A stretch of DNA of 64,000 nt, taken from assembly GCA_026645735.1 (NCBI GenBank), contig JAPKMT010000005.1:49568-113567 (forward strand). The letters run 5' to 3'. This stretch comes from Flexilinea sp. GTDB taxonomy: Bacteria > Chloroflexota > Anaerolineae > Anaerolineales > Anaerolineaceae. The notes beneath the pieces were generated by a model. That model was not told the DNA's origin. It saw nothing but the letters and a program-made list of their open reading frames with translations, and made no database searches. The position numbers and the translations under genes were made by a program. Shown here one piece after another: positions 25,583 through 34,845 of this stretch (position 1 is the stretch's first letter; each line of letters begins with the position of its first letter).

Positions 25583-25952
25583 GATGAATCGTTATCTGTT
25601 ACTCCAGTTTCTTTCCTGTGATTTCTGCCGAACAACACAATTCTACTATCTTTATCCGGATTATCAGCTGATTCTCAGAATTGGATCCGTAATACAAAAC
25701 TGAGACAAACCCCCAAATCAATTGATAATGTTTCGAATCATCGGAATTAGAAGATTTTATTTCATGCAAACCGGTTCTTCAGTTAATACAAAGAAAAAAG
25801 GAACGTCTGAAACAACAAAGCTTGCTGCGTACAGAACATCCCTTTTTTTCAAACAAAAAGGAAAATCGATATTCAATCGGATATTAGAATGCGCTTCTTC
25901 AAAAATTGAGAAAATCTTTTTTTCAATCTCCGTTTTTACGTTCTGACCGATA
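25583..25952. other. 370-bp gap without recognisable gene
   Basis: Between two genes on the minus strand. The only structure noted is an imperfect hairpin at about 25796-25853: AAAAAAGGAACGTCTG and CAGAACATCCCTTTTTTT are partly complementary with three mismatches. It could be the terminator of the sugar operon. No coding frame or MITE-like element was convincing. Confidence 0.3.
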
Positions 25953-26996
25953 TCATTCAGTCATTTTAATAACGGCTTTAACAACATCATTCTTGTTTTG
26001 AATATTGTAATCGAATGCTTTCTGTATCTCATCAAAACCGAATTCATGCGTTACGATCCCCGAAACATCAATCAATCCACTGGAAATCGCAGCGATTGCA
26101 GATGGATAGATATTCCTGTATCGAAAAACTGACACGATTTTTGCTTCTTTGGCCATAATCTTGCCGAAATTATAGGTAACTTCCGGATTTGCAGAAAGCC
26201 CTACCAGGATGATCGTCCCGCCATTTTTTACCAGATAAGGAGTCTGAGCAATCGTGACACTCGATCCGGCAGTTTCAAAAACCTTCTCTGTGCCTGCTCC
26301 ACCAGTAATTTTCTGCATCTCTGCCAGCACATCTACTTCCGCACTGTTGATGACTCTCGTTGCACCGAGCCTTTTTGCATATTCAAGGCGTTTTGGAATA
26401 ATATCGACAACCGTAATGTCTGTTGCACCATGTGCCTTGCAGGCAAGAAGTGTCACCAGCCCGATACAACCGGATCCTAGAATGATGACATGGTCTCCTA
26501 ACCGCACTTCACCCTGTCTGGCAGCATGCATTCCCACAGAAAGCGGTTCAACCAAAGCGCCTTCTTTGGATGAAATTTGATCCGGGAGTCTGAAACACAT
26601 ATTCTCAGGGAAAACGATGTAATTCGCATAGCAGCCTGCTACCGGAGGTGTAGCTAAAAATTGCACATCTGGACACAGGTTATAACGGCCAGATTTGCAG
26701 TACTCGCATTGTCCACAGGTAATTCCCGGTTCAAGCGCTACTCTATCCCCCTGACGCAGCATAGTAACCTCTTTCCCCAGCGCAACAATCGTTCCGGCAC
26801 ATTCATGCCCTAACAGAAATTCACCTTCCACCACAAAATCTCCGCACCTTCCATCATGAAAATAATGCACATCAGAACCGCAAATACCAACATACTCCAC
26901 TTTCACAAGGACTTCATGCTCCTTTGGTGTTGGCATCGGAATTTCTCTGATCTCCATCTTATTTAATGCTGTCATGAAAGCTGCACGATTTTTCAT
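25953..26996 (-). CDS. Zinc-dependent polyol (sorbitol/xylitol-type) dehydrogenase
   Basis: 347 residues, MDR superfamily, sorbitol/L-iditol 2-dehydrogenase branch: NAD-dependent oxidation of a polyol to a ketose. Catalytic zinc ligands: GICGSDVHYF and GHECAG; structural zinc cysteines in CGQCEYCKSGRYNLC. The NLCPDVQFLATPPVAG stretch is typical of sorbitol dehydrogenases. The NAD loop is LGSGCIGLV. It is the last gene after the ATPase-permease-binding protein set, separated by a 189-bp gap with a hairpin, and probably processes the imported polyol. Confidence 0.85.
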   Translation of the reverse strand: MKNRAAFMTALNKMEIREIPMPTPKEHEVLVKVEYVGICGSDVHYFHDGRCGDFVVEGEFLLGHECAGTIVALGKEVTMLRQGDRVALEPGITCGQCEYCKSGRYNLCPDVQFLATPPVAGCYANYIVFPENMCFRLPDQISSKEGALVEPLSVGMHAARQGEVRLGDHVIILGSGCIGLVTLLACKAHGATDITVVDIIPKRLEYAKRLGATRVINSAEVDVLAEMQKITGGAGTEKVFETAGSSVTIAQTPYLVKNGGTIILVGLSANPEVTYNFGKIMAKEAKIVSVFRYRNIYPSAIAAISSGLIDVSGIVTHEFGFDEIQKAFDYNIQNKNDVVKAVIKMTE

Positions 26997-27103
26997 CCTT
27001 ACCTCTGCATTTTTCTATACGCTTATTCCGATTTCTCAAAAAGTGAAGTCTTTCGAATTCTTAACTTTTTTGAGAAAAAATTTAGCGTATTTTTTATTTT
27101 CAC

Positions 27104-27134
27104 AATAAGGTGCCTGTTTTCAAGGCACCTTATT
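27104..27134 (-). terminator. Hairpin between binding-protein and dehydrogenase genes
   Basis: AATAAGGTGCCT (27104-27115) and AGGCACCTTATT (27123-27134) form a 12-bp stem with a 7-nt loop. On the minus strand the following sequence is A-rich, not T-rich, so it may be a partial terminator or an mRNA-stabilising hairpin protecting the binding-protein message. Confidence 0.6.
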
Positions 27135-27185
27135 ATCTTTTATGTGATGAACATGGATACTCTTGATTTCGAGCAGGTCTGCCAA

Positions 27186-28154
27186 TTAGTCGTACATGCC
27201 TCTGGCTTTGTACATTTCAACATAACCGTCTACGTTATCCTTGTTAACCAATGGAGCATCAATATCTGTATCGATCTGGGTCGCTTCACCGGTCAGCAAT
27301 TTGTGAACGGTTTCCAAATTGAGTGCAGCCAGATCAATTGCTGACTGCAGACAAGTCGAAGTCATTTTTCCGTCTTGTATCAGCAGCATCGCTTCCGCAG
27401 TTCCGTCAACACCATAAGAAAGAATGTCTTTGTATTCCGGTTTATCCATCACTACTTCGAGCGCTCCGGCAGCCATGTTATCGTTCATGGATATGATTGC
27501 GTCAATCTTTCCATAAGCAATAGTCCAGTCCTCCATGAAAGCCATTGCTTCATCTTTATTCCAATGAGCAATATCTTCAGCAAGAATCTTCACATCGGGT
27601 CGTTTATCAAAGAATTCTGCCTGCCATGCCTTTCTTCTTTCATCTGCATGGAAGTTGCCTGAAGGACCATTCAAAACGACGACAAGACCATTCTCTGGAA
27701 CCTGTTCCAGAGCTGCTTCCGCATTGACAGCAGCCTGTCGGTATGGATCAGCATCCACTGAGGAAGCGCCTTCGATACCGGCAATACGGGCATTTGTGGT
27801 AATGCAAATGATGCCGGCTTCAACCACTTTTTCAGCATACGGACGCTGTGCTTCACCGTTATTCGGTTGAATAATGATTGCATCATACTTATTCGTAATT
27901 GCATTTTCTATTGCTGTATTTTCTTTTTCATCGTCTGCCTGTCCATCAAAGACATCCAGCGTGATATCCTTATACTCTTTGGCAGCAGCGATCATTTCAT
28001 TTGCCAGCCATGCGGCAAATGAATCTGACTGTGCACGTGCAATATATGCAACTCTATAGGTATCTGCAGCAGATACCAGTGTTGTCACACCTGCTGACAG
28101 GACAGCCACCAGACAGACAACCAGCAATAATTTTGTAACACTAAATCTTTTCAT
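27186..28154 (-). CDS. Sugar ABC transporter substrate-binding protein
   Basis: 322 residues of the periplasmic-binding-protein-1 (RbsB-like) fold. The signal peptide MKRFSVTKLLLVVCLVAVLS ends at VSAADT with no lipobox cysteine. The mature part shows YRVAYIARAQSDSFAAWLAN, KYDAIIIQPNNGEAQRP, the hinge NGPSGNFHADERR and SYGVDGTAEA. It delivers a sugar or polyol to the permease encoded 56 bp upstream. In this operon the order is ATPase, permease, binding protein, dehydrogenase. Confidence 0.9.
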   Translation of the reverse strand: MKRFSVTKLLLVVCLVAVLSAGVTTLVSAADTYRVAYIARAQSDSFAAWLANEMIAAAKEYKDITLDVFDGQADDEKENTAIENAITNKYDAIIIQPNNGEAQRPYAEKVVEAGIICITTNARIAGIEGASSVDADPYRQAAVNAEAALEQVPENGLVVVLNGPSGNFHADERRKAWQAEFFDKRPDVKILAEDIAHWNKDEAMAFMEDWTIAYGKIDAIISMNDNMAAGALEVVMDKPEYKDILSYGVDGTAEAMLLIQDGKMTSTCLQSAIDLAALNLETVHKLLTGEATQIDTDIDAPLVNKDNVDGYVEMYKARGMYD

Positions 28155-28210
28155 CCTTTACTCCTTCTAAATCTATGCGCTAAGCATAGTTTTTTCCGTA
28201 AAAACAATCT

Positions 28211-29227
28211 TTAAGGCTCAACACTCTTTTTTGATTCATCGTCGACGAGTATGACTCGATTCACTTTTCTGCTCTTGAATCGAACATCATAGACAACAGC
28301 CAGTGCAATCAACAAACCTCTGACAATTTGCTGCACGTAGGAATCAACACCGCTAAGATTCATGATGTTATTCAGAAAACCGATAATAAATGAACCGGCT
28401 AACGTGCCACCGGTTGTCCCGACGCCACCGGAAAAACTGGTGCCACCGACAATTGCTGCAGTCAGTCCTTCCATTTCATATCCGATAGCCCCGTTTGGCA
28501 ACCCGGCATTTACACGAGACATGAAGAGAACACCGGCAATACCCACCAAAACGCCGTTGAAAATGAACGCTTTGTATTTACTCGCATTAACATTGATTCC
28601 GGACGCAATGGAAGCCTCTTCATTTCCACCAATCGCATAAAGGGAACGACCAAAGCGAGTATGTTTGAGCGTATACCACATGATGATCGTAATGACAGCC
28701 AAAACGATGATTGGAGTAGGTATAACCCAGATCTGTCCCTGTCCGATAATTTTATAATCCCCGATTTGAAGGATATTTTGTCCTTTGGTATATAAGAGAG
28801 CAATACCTCTTGCGATCGTCTGCATCGCCAACGTGGCAATAAATGAAGGAACATGCAGATTGGTTACCAATACCGCGTTGAAAATATTACAAAGTACGGC
28901 GATGAAGATCGCTAAAAAGAAGGCGATGGTCAATGTAGGGTACACCCCCATCGTCTGAACCATGTTTTTATAAAACCCGACAGAAAGAAGCCCGGACAAA
29001 GCCAGCACGGAACCGGCAGACAAATCCAGCATTCCGCTGATAATGAGGATCATTTCACCATAAGCCAGAATCGTTCCCACTGCAAGCTGACGGGCAACGT
29101 TCGTCATGTTGCCTGCTGAAAGAAAATTTTTATTCAGTAAACTGGAAACCAGTATCATAAACAAAAGCACAAAGAAAATCGAATATTTTCCCGGGTTTAT
29201 TCCCTTGATTGTCTTTTTCGTCTTCAT
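28211..29227 (-). CDS. RbsC-like sugar ABC transporter permease
   Basis: 338 residues with about ten membrane helices and the BPD_transp_2 signature EGLTAAIVGGTSFSGGVGTT, then LAGSFIIGFLNN. Forms the membrane channel of the importer. ATG 29227 is preceded by GGGAG; a TTG seven codons upstream is less likely. The charged C-terminal tail (RFKSRKVNRVILVDDESKKS) is cytoplasmic. Confidence 0.9.
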   Translation of the reverse strand: MKTKKTIKGINPGKYSIFFVLLFMILVSSLLNKNFLSAGNMTNVARQLAVGTILAYGEMILIISGMLDLSAGSVLALSGLLSVGFYKNMVQTMGVYPTLTIAFFLAIFIAVLCNIFNAVLVTNLHVPSFIATLAMQTIARGIALLYTKGQNILQIGDYKIIGQGQIWVIPTPIIVLAVITIIMWYTLKHTRFGRSLYAIGGNEEASIASGINVNASKYKAFIFNGVLVGIAGVLFMSRVNAGLPNGAIGYEMEGLTAAIVGGTSFSGGVGTTGGTLAGSFIIGFLNNIMNLSGVDSYVQQIVRGLLIALAVVYDVRFKSRKVNRVILVDDESKKSVEP

Positions 29228-29265
29228 TCGTATCAATACTCCCTGCAATAACCTTTTTTTTACTG

Positions 29266-30762
29266 CTATGAAACGATACCCGTTGCCAGTTTCATAATCG
29301 CTTCTTGTGAAAAATCATTGCGATTCGTAATTTCACCGGTGATTTCCCCACGGCACATTACATAAATCCTGTCACACATGCCAATTAGTTCAGGCAATTC
29401 CGAAGAAATCATCAAGACACCTTTACCAGCTTCGGTCAACTCAGTCATCAGCTTATAAATCTCATATTTCGCACCGACGTCAATTCCTCGGGTAGGTTCA
29501 TCCAGAATGAGAATGTCGGGTTCTCGAATCATCCATTTGGCAAATAAGACTTTCTGCTGATTTCCGCCACTGAGAGACCGAATCTGTGTATCCATGGATG
29601 GGGTTTTCACACGCATTTTCGAAAAATACTCGGAAACCAGCTCATTCTCAACCGCAGCATGTGTAAAACCGCCAAAAATCATCCTTTCAAGACTCGCTAT
29701 ACTGGCATTTTCCATAACACTGCGGATCGGAATAATGCCATAACGCCTTCGATCCTCTGAAAGCATAATCATGTTGTTCTTGATGCTTTTTGCAGGATTC
29801 TCAGGAAAATATGAATGGTCCTTAATCGTGATCGTTCCGGAAGTAAATGAATTCATACCAAAAAGGGAACTCATCACTTCTGTGCGACCAGCACCGATTA
29901 GACCTGCAAAACCAACGATCTCCCCTCGATTGACATGAAAAGAAATGTTTCGAAACGTATTTTTGCAGCAGAAATTCTTGACGTCCAACAAGGTATTCCC
30001 GATTGGGACTTTCTTTTTCGGATAAATATTCTCAATTTTTCGTCCAACCATTAACGAGATGACCTGGTCCATATTGACTTTCGAAATGGGAAATGAACCA
30101 ACGATTATGCCATCCCGCATAACAGTGATTTCATCTGCAATTCGGAAAATTTCATCCAATCGGTGAGAGATATAAATGATGCTGACACCCTTCTTCTTCA
30201 AAACTTCGATTTTTTCAAAAAGCAGGTCAACTTCCTGTTGTGTAATTGCGCTGGTCGGTTCATCCATGACAATGATGTCGGCGTTATTGGAAATAGCCTT
30301 GATGATTTCCAACATCTGTATATCGGAAACCGTCAGCGTTTTCATCTTTTGATCAGGAGCATAATGCAGTTTTTCTTCTTCAAGCAGTTTTACTGTGCGT
30401 CTGCGCAGCTCTCTCCAATCCACGTTTCCGAAGCGAGTGACGGGAAGCCTTCCCAAAAAAAGATTCTCTTCAATGGTCATTTCAGGAACATAATTCAATT
30501 CCTGAGAAATCATTGCAATGCCAAGACTCTGTGCTTGAATCGGATTCCTGACCTTAACCGGTTGTTCATCGATAAAGATTTGTCCGGCATCCGGCTTATA
30601 AAGACCAATAATGATTTTCATCAACGTTGATTTCCCGGCACCATTTTCACCACAAAGTGCATGAACGGTCCCTCTTTGGACAGAAAAATCAATCTTGTCC
30701 AAGGCTTTTACACCCGGAAAAGATTTCTCAATCTGGGAAACCCTGAGTTTGATATCAGTCAC
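29266..30762 (-). CDS. RbsA-like sugar ABC transporter ATPase (two NBDs)
   Basis: 498 residues with two fused nucleotide-binding domains, as in RbsA/MglA. First domain: GENGAGKST, signature LTVSDIQMLEI, Walker B VMDEPTSAI. Second domain: the degenerate P-loop GLIGAGRTE, signature LSGGNQQKVLFAKW and LILDEPTRGIDVGAK. The start is set by AGGAGG 8 nt before a GTG at 30762; the ATG at 30780 overlaps the ribosome site itself. First gene of the operon. Confidence 0.9.
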   Translation of the reverse strand: MTDIKLRVSQIEKSFPGVKALDKIDFSVQRGTVHALCGENGAGKSTLMKIIIGLYKPDAGQIFIDEQPVKVRNPIQAQSLGIAMISQELNYVPEMTIEENLFLGRLPVTRFGNVDWRELRRRTVKLLEEEKLHYAPDQKMKTLTVSDIQMLEIIKAISNNADIIVMDEPTSAITQQEVDLLFEKIEVLKKKGVSIIYISHRLDEIFRIADEITVMRDGIIVGSFPISKVNMDQVISLMVGRKIENIYPKKKVPIGNTLLDVKNFCCKNTFRNISFHVNRGEIVGFAGLIGAGRTEVMSSLFGMNSFTSGTITIKDHSYFPENPAKSIKNNMIMLSEDRRRYGIIPIRSVMENASIASLERMIFGGFTHAAVENELVSEYFSKMRVKTPSMDTQIRSLSGGNQQKVLFAKWMIREPDILILDEPTRGIDVGAKYEIYKLMTELTEAGKGVLMISSELPELIGMCDRIYVMCRGEITGEITNRNDFSQEAIMKLATGIVS

Positions 30763-30843
30763 GTAAACCGCCTCCTGCATCCATTCTTTGCTCCAATTGA
30801 TCCCCAGGAAACGAAAAGAATGAATTTTCCTCTTGTTTTATAC

Positions 30844-30922
30844 TTTTATAAAAACTCTTGTAAATTTACTTTGTAAAAGTTTAGATAGCAAAAGTATAAA
30901 GACAGGAAGTACTGTTTGTCAA
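30844..30922 (-). promoter_or_regulatory. Sugar operon promoter and ROK operator candidates
   Basis: On the minus strand TTGACA (30917-30922), 18-bp spacer, TATACT (30893-30898). Downstream of the expected start lie TTTTACAAA (30870-30878), GTAAATTTAC (30860-30869) and the palindrome TTTTATAAAA (30844-30853). The 9-mer TTTTACAAA is also the half-site of the palindrome in front of the adjacent ROK regulator gene. Confidence 0.6.
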
Positions 30923-31130
30923 TATTATTTTTGTCACGTTATTTTATTATTTGTGTCTCAATTAGGGTAATTTTCTGATTAATTTTTGATTAAAATCAAA
31001 TTTATTCTCGATAAACTCATGAAAAATATTTCGTATGAAATTCCTGTTCTTTCCATACATGACGAAACAATTTTTAAGGAATCGATGATCGCAAACTTTA
31101 TCGCAAATCCTTATTATGTTTTTATTCAAT
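30923..31130. other. Gap between sugar operon promoter and ROK terminator
   Basis: About 210 bp of AT-rich sequence upstream of the sugar operon. No open frame, element or repeat was recognised apart from the flanking promoter and terminator. Confidence 0.3.
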
Positions 31131-31154
31131 AAAAAAAAGCTCCTTCTCAGGAGC
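31131..31154 (-). terminator. Intrinsic terminator of ROK regulator gene
   Basis: On the minus strand GCTCCT-GAGA-AGGAGC (31139-31154) is followed by eight T (31131-31138). It lies about 30 bp after the ROK stop. Confidence 0.9.
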
Positions 31155-31184
31155 ATTAATGAATACAAATTTGAAAAATGGTTG

Positions 31185-32306
31185 TTAAATATGATGCATG
31201 AATTCAGTCAGATAATACATGGCACCGCCTACTGCGGAAGCCTCAAAGGTAAACTTACAAGGTTTAATATAATCTGCGTTATTCTCAAAAGTGTTTCTGG
31301 GAGCAACAATTGCTTTGATATCATCCATGTAATCCAATAAATACGGACCGACATAACCGCCCATGACAATGTCACAATCGAAAATCATACGCAGCGAGTT
31401 TATTGCCAAAGAAAGATGATTGAGATATTCAGAAAAGACCTTCGTGCATTCTGGATCCTTATTTTTTACAGCTTCAAAAAAATTGGAAAGACTGCCATCC
31501 GCATGGTCATACAGGACTTTTGCACAACAATATGCGTCGACGCACCCTTTTTTTCCACAATAACAAGTCTCTCCTTCAGGAATAATTGTCATGTGACCGA
31601 ACTCTCCGGCGCGTTCATTATATCCAGTATATTGTCTGCCATCCAAGATAAACGACCCACCGACGCTATTACTCAGAGAAATGTAGGCCATCGTTTCAAT
31701 TTCATTATGCACCCAATATTCTGCAAAAGCAGCAGCATTCGCATCGTTGTAAATTTTGAATGGGAATTTAATGTAAGGACCGATCTTGCGATAAAACGAA
31801 GCATCCGTATCAATCACCGTTGCATAGGTAACCGTCTTTCGGTCTGAAGCAATAATAGCTGGCAGAGTTAATGAGACCCCCAGCACTTTGTTGCAATCAA
31901 TCTGATGATCAGCGATAAAACGGTCAATCGTCACACCAACAGCAGAAAAATATTCTGCATTATTCTGAAATGTTAATTTAATGCGGTTACTGAAGCAAAT
32001 ATTCCCGCGCATATTTATAAGAACAAGGCTGAGGTGATTCCTGGTAATATCCAGACCGAGAGCAAAAAACGCGTTTTCGACACATTGGATTATTTTGGCT
32101 TTTCTGCCGCCTGTTGATTCAAAAGTTCCACTGTAATCGATCAGTCCATCGTCTTTTAAGGATTGCAGATATTGTGAAACGGTTGGCAGACTCAGATTTA
32201 ATTGAGCGGCAATTTCCTGTTTGCTGATTTGCTTTTTGTCAAAAATCAAGCGAAAGATTTGATTTCTGATTCGATTATTAGAGTTGATGTTAAAGATTTC
32301 CCGCAT
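31185..32306 (-). CDS. ROK family transcriptional repressor
   Basis: 373 residues. N-terminal winged helix (KKQISKQEIAAQLNLSLPTV) followed by a ROK sugar-kinase-like domain: ALGLDITRNHLSLVLINMRG, ERAGEFGHMTI and the zinc-binding ETCYCGKKGCVDAYC. It most likely controls the neighbouring sugar importer operon in response to the sugar; the shared TTTTACAAA half-site supports this. Its own promoter carries a perfect inverted repeat of that site. Confidence 0.9.
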   Translation of the reverse strand: MREIFNINSNNRIRNQIFRLIFDKKQISKQEIAAQLNLSLPTVSQYLQSLKDDGLIDYSGTFESTGGRKAKIIQCVENAFFALGLDITRNHLSLVLINMRGNICFSNRIKLTFQNNAEYFSAVGVTIDRFIADHQIDCNKVLGVSLTLPAIIASDRKTVTYATVIDTDASFYRKIGPYIKFPFKIYNDANAAAFAEYWVHNEIETMAYISLSNSVGGSFILDGRQYTGYNERAGEFGHMTIIPEGETCYCGKKGCVDAYCCAKVLYDHADGSLSNFFEAVKNKDPECTKVFSEYLNHLSLAINSLRMIFDCDIVMGGYVGPYLLDYMDDIKAIVAPRNTFENNADYIKPCKFTFEASAVGGAMYYLTEFMHHI

Positions 32307-32350
32307 ATCGGCTGATAGACCTTTTTGTTGTGAATAAAATCATAATCTCC

Positions 32351-32394
32351 ATTATATCTTGACAACACCCAACTTTTGTAAAATCTTTTACAAA
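32351..32394 (-). promoter_or_regulatory. ROK gene -10 box and autoregulatory operator
   Basis: TATAAT on the minus strand at 32351-32356. The operator TTTGTAAAA-TC-TTTTACAAA (32375-32394) is a perfect 9-bp inverted repeat covering the -35 position, so binding would block RNA polymerase. Confidence 0.65.
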
Positions 32395-32498
32395 TCATCA
32401 CGATAATCAAAAAAATATGAATTCTGTCTGGAATATTTTATAGGATAAAAAAACAAGAAATCAATGAATCAGATAATTATTTGCCGGGTATTGTTTCA

Positions 32499-32574
32499 AA
32501 ACAATTCGAAATATGGGAACGATTCGTTTTTGTTGTGCATAGTACAGTAACAACCTTACTCCTTTGAATTGAGG
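32499..32574 (+). repeat. Degraded MITE-like remnant M
   Basis: CAATTCGAAATATGGGAA at the left is a good terminal repeat; the right end (TTTGAATTGAGG) is poor. The centre TTGTTGTGCATAGTACAGTA resembles the unusual core of copy K. Located upstream of the aldo/keto reductase gene. Confidence 0.45.
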
Positions 32575-32680
32575 AGCTGAGCAATCGATGGAATAACAGG
32601 TTGATTCACCTTTATGGATCCGGTATTTTTCAGCTATAATCTTCAGAAAAAAATCATTATTGATAAAAGAGGACCGGCAG

Positions 32681-33841
32681 ATGCTGTATCGAAATGGCTA
32701 TTCAATTCTTGGATTTGGGTGCATGAGGCTCCCGATGGATTATGCTGCCTGTGAAAAATTGATTCTTCGCGCGATTGAAGGAGGAATCAATTATTTTGAC
32801 ACAGCTTATGTCTACTTTGGGAAAGAAGCGATGCTGGGGAAAATACTGGCGAACAACCGGTGTCGGGATCAGGTAATGATCGCTACAAAACTACCGTCTT
32901 ATCTGATTCGAAATCGCGACAATGTTGTCAGCATTTTCGATACAGAACTGAAAAGACTGCAAACCGATTATGTAGACAATTATCTGATGCATATGCTGCC
33001 GGATTTAAAAGTCTGGAATCATCTGAGAGAATTGGGTATAGAAGAATGGCTGACGCAAAAAAAAGCATCCGGGCAAATCCGAAAAGTAGGTTTTTCGTTT
33101 CACGGAAGCACGAACGCATTTCTGGAACTGCTTTCCGCCTATCCCTGGGATTTCTGCCAGATTCAGTACAATTACATGGATGAACACAGTCAGGCCGGAC
33201 GAACTGGCTTGTTAGCTGCCCATCAAAAAAATATTCCTGTCATCATTATGGAACCCCTTCGAGGCGGCACACTGACCAACGGATTGCCTGCTGAGGCAAA
33301 AATAGTTTTTCGAAAAACGGGAGAATCTCCGGCAAGTTGGGGGTTACGCTGGCTTTGGGCGCAAAATGAAGTGACTTGTGTCCTTTCGGGTATGAATGCC
33401 TTGCCCATGGTGGATGAAAATATTGCAACGGCATCTGTGCAACGTGAATTTACGCGACATGATCAGGATGTGATTAATCAGGCAAAAGCCGCCATCAATG
33501 CAAAGATCAGAGTGTTGTGTACCGGTTGCTCTTATTGCATGCCCTGTCCGCACGGGGTGGATATTCCGGGATCGTTTCGCTGCTACAATGCAAGCTACTC
33601 AGACAGCTATTATAAAGGTTTGAATGATTATCTTCTTTCGACAACATTCAAGATCAAAAGGAGCAATGCATCCCTTTGTGTTCAATGCGGCCTTTGTGAA
33701 AAAAAGTGTCCACAGCGGATACCTATCCGCGCAGAATTGTTGAATGTGAAAAAACGTTTTGAAAATCCAGCCTACAAAACTGCAGCGGCTTTCATTCGCT
33801 TAATTCTGCGGGAAAAACGCTCACAGAAACAGGAGGAATAG
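32681..33841 (+). CDS. Aldo/keto reductase with C-terminal ferredoxin domain
   Basis: 386 residues. The AKR barrel begins LGFGCMRLPMD and contains the catalytic-region motif NYFDTAYVY; the Lys follows in IATKLPS. From about residue 277 come two cysteine clusters: CTGCSYCMPCPHGVDIPG and CVQCGLCEKKCPQRIPI, a 4Fe-4S ferredoxin-type tail common in anaerobes. Function as an oxidoreductase of unknown substrate, possibly coupled to ferredoxin. ATG 32681 is chosen because GAGG lies 8 nt upstream; a -10 box TATAAT is at 32635-32640. Confidence 0.88.
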   Translation: MLYRNGYSILGFGCMRLPMDYAACEKLILRAIEGGINYFDTAYVYFGKEAMLGKILANNRCRDQVMIATKLPSYLIRNRDNVVSIFDTELKRLQTDYVDNYLMHMLPDLKVWNHLRELGIEEWLTQKKASGQIRKVGFSFHGSTNAFLELLSAYPWDFCQIQYNYMDEHSQAGRTGLLAAHQKNIPVIIMEPLRGGTLTNGLPAEAKIVFRKTGESPASWGLRWLWAQNEVTCVLSGMNALPMVDENIATASVQREFTRHDQDVINQAKAAINAKIRVLCTGCSYCMPCPHGVDIPGSFRCYNASYSDSYYKGLNDYLLSTTFKIKRSNASLCVQCGLCEKKCPQRIPIRAELLNVKKRFENPAYKTAAAFIRLILREKRSQKQEE

Positions 33842-33953
33842 TAATCCTGCATAGATCATGAATTTTTTTGGTGAACTCAATCAGTATGAATTCAAAATTT
33901 TGACACTCTTTCGAGCAATGGAAAGTTCTTTCCCTGTTTCAAATACTGGTCCA

Positions 33954-34739
33954 TCAGGCATCCTTCAAAATTTTTGCATAGATACAGGAATCAAGCAGCT
34001 TTCCGTTCTTAAAGACACTTTTCTGGAGAATTCCCTCCAGTGAAAAACCGGCTTTTTCAAGGACTCTTCGTGACGCCAGATTGGACGCAAAGGGTTCTGC
34101 CGAAATGCGAACAATATCCAGTGATGAAAATGCCAGACTGCATATCTGCTTAACCGCATCTGTCATGATACCTTGTCCCCAAAATGCTTCACCAAGCCAA
34201 TAACCAAGCTCCGCGCTTTTTTGATACACATCTGATTTCTGAAAAACGCCGATACTTCCGGCTGCTCTGCCATTCAACACGATCGCACGGGTTATCTGAT
34301 GATCAGCTTCTTTCTGAATGCAAGTGGTAACATACGATCTGGCAGATTCCAACGTATATGGATGCGGGAAACCATCCCGCAAAAAAGCTGCAATTTTTTC
34401 ATTGTCCGCAAAATAAGCAACATCATCAATAAATTTCTCGTCCCAATTTTCAAGAGAGAAGACAGTCTTTTCCAAAAGCGGATTTTGATACACATGATCC
34501 TTCCAGTTCCACCATTTTAGTTTTTCAGGATCATGATTATTTTCTACTGCGAAATAAACTGCACACCGAAACACATACAACACACATGGATCGAGTCTTC
34601 GCTCTTTTTTCTGACAGATTCGTTGATAAAGGATTTCCGGATTCTGCTGCTTCAAATCATTCAGACAATGAATACCAAGAAGCTCAAAATCCTCTGCGGT
34701 CTTTTTACCTACGCCAGGAATCATTAATAGCTCATTCAT
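33954..34739 (-). CDS. HHH (Cdd1-like) domain fused to GNAT acetyltransferase
   Basis: 261 residues in two parts. Residues 1 to about 80 match the short Cdd1/pathogenicity-locus helix-hairpin-helix proteins: MIPGVGKKTAEDFELLGI, then DPCVLYVFRCAVYFA and LKWWNWKDH. Residues about 95-261 are a RimJ/RimL-type GNAT: LGYWLGEAFWGQGIMTDAV, SNLASRRVLEKAGF. The two usually occur as separate proteins, so this is a natural fusion. GTGAGG precedes the ATG. DNA binding by the HHH part and the acetylation target are not known. Confidence 0.8.
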   Translation of the reverse strand: MNELLMIPGVGKKTAEDFELLGIHCLNDLKQQNPEILYQRICQKKERRLDPCVLYVFRCAVYFAVENNHDPEKLKWWNWKDHVYQNPLLEKTVFSLENWDEKFIDDVAYFADNEKIAAFLRDGFPHPYTLESARSYVTTCIQKEADHQITRAIVLNGRAAGSIGVFQKSDVYQKSAELGYWLGEAFWGQGIMTDAVKQICSLAFSSLDIVRISAEPFASNLASRRVLEKAGFSLEGILQKSVFKNGKLLDSCIYAKILKDA

Positions 34740-34845
34740 TATTCCTCACTTCATCGCATACGATATTGAAATTCTTTCGTTTAAAGCTTGCCCAGCAAGA
34801 AAAAAAAACGCTGGTCTTCGATCAAGGTCTCTTTCTTATTCGAAA

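Noticed and set aside
26997..27185. Riboswitch between dehydrogenase and binding-protein genes
   Set aside because: Only a simple 12-bp hairpin is present; no conserved riboswitch core was recognised.
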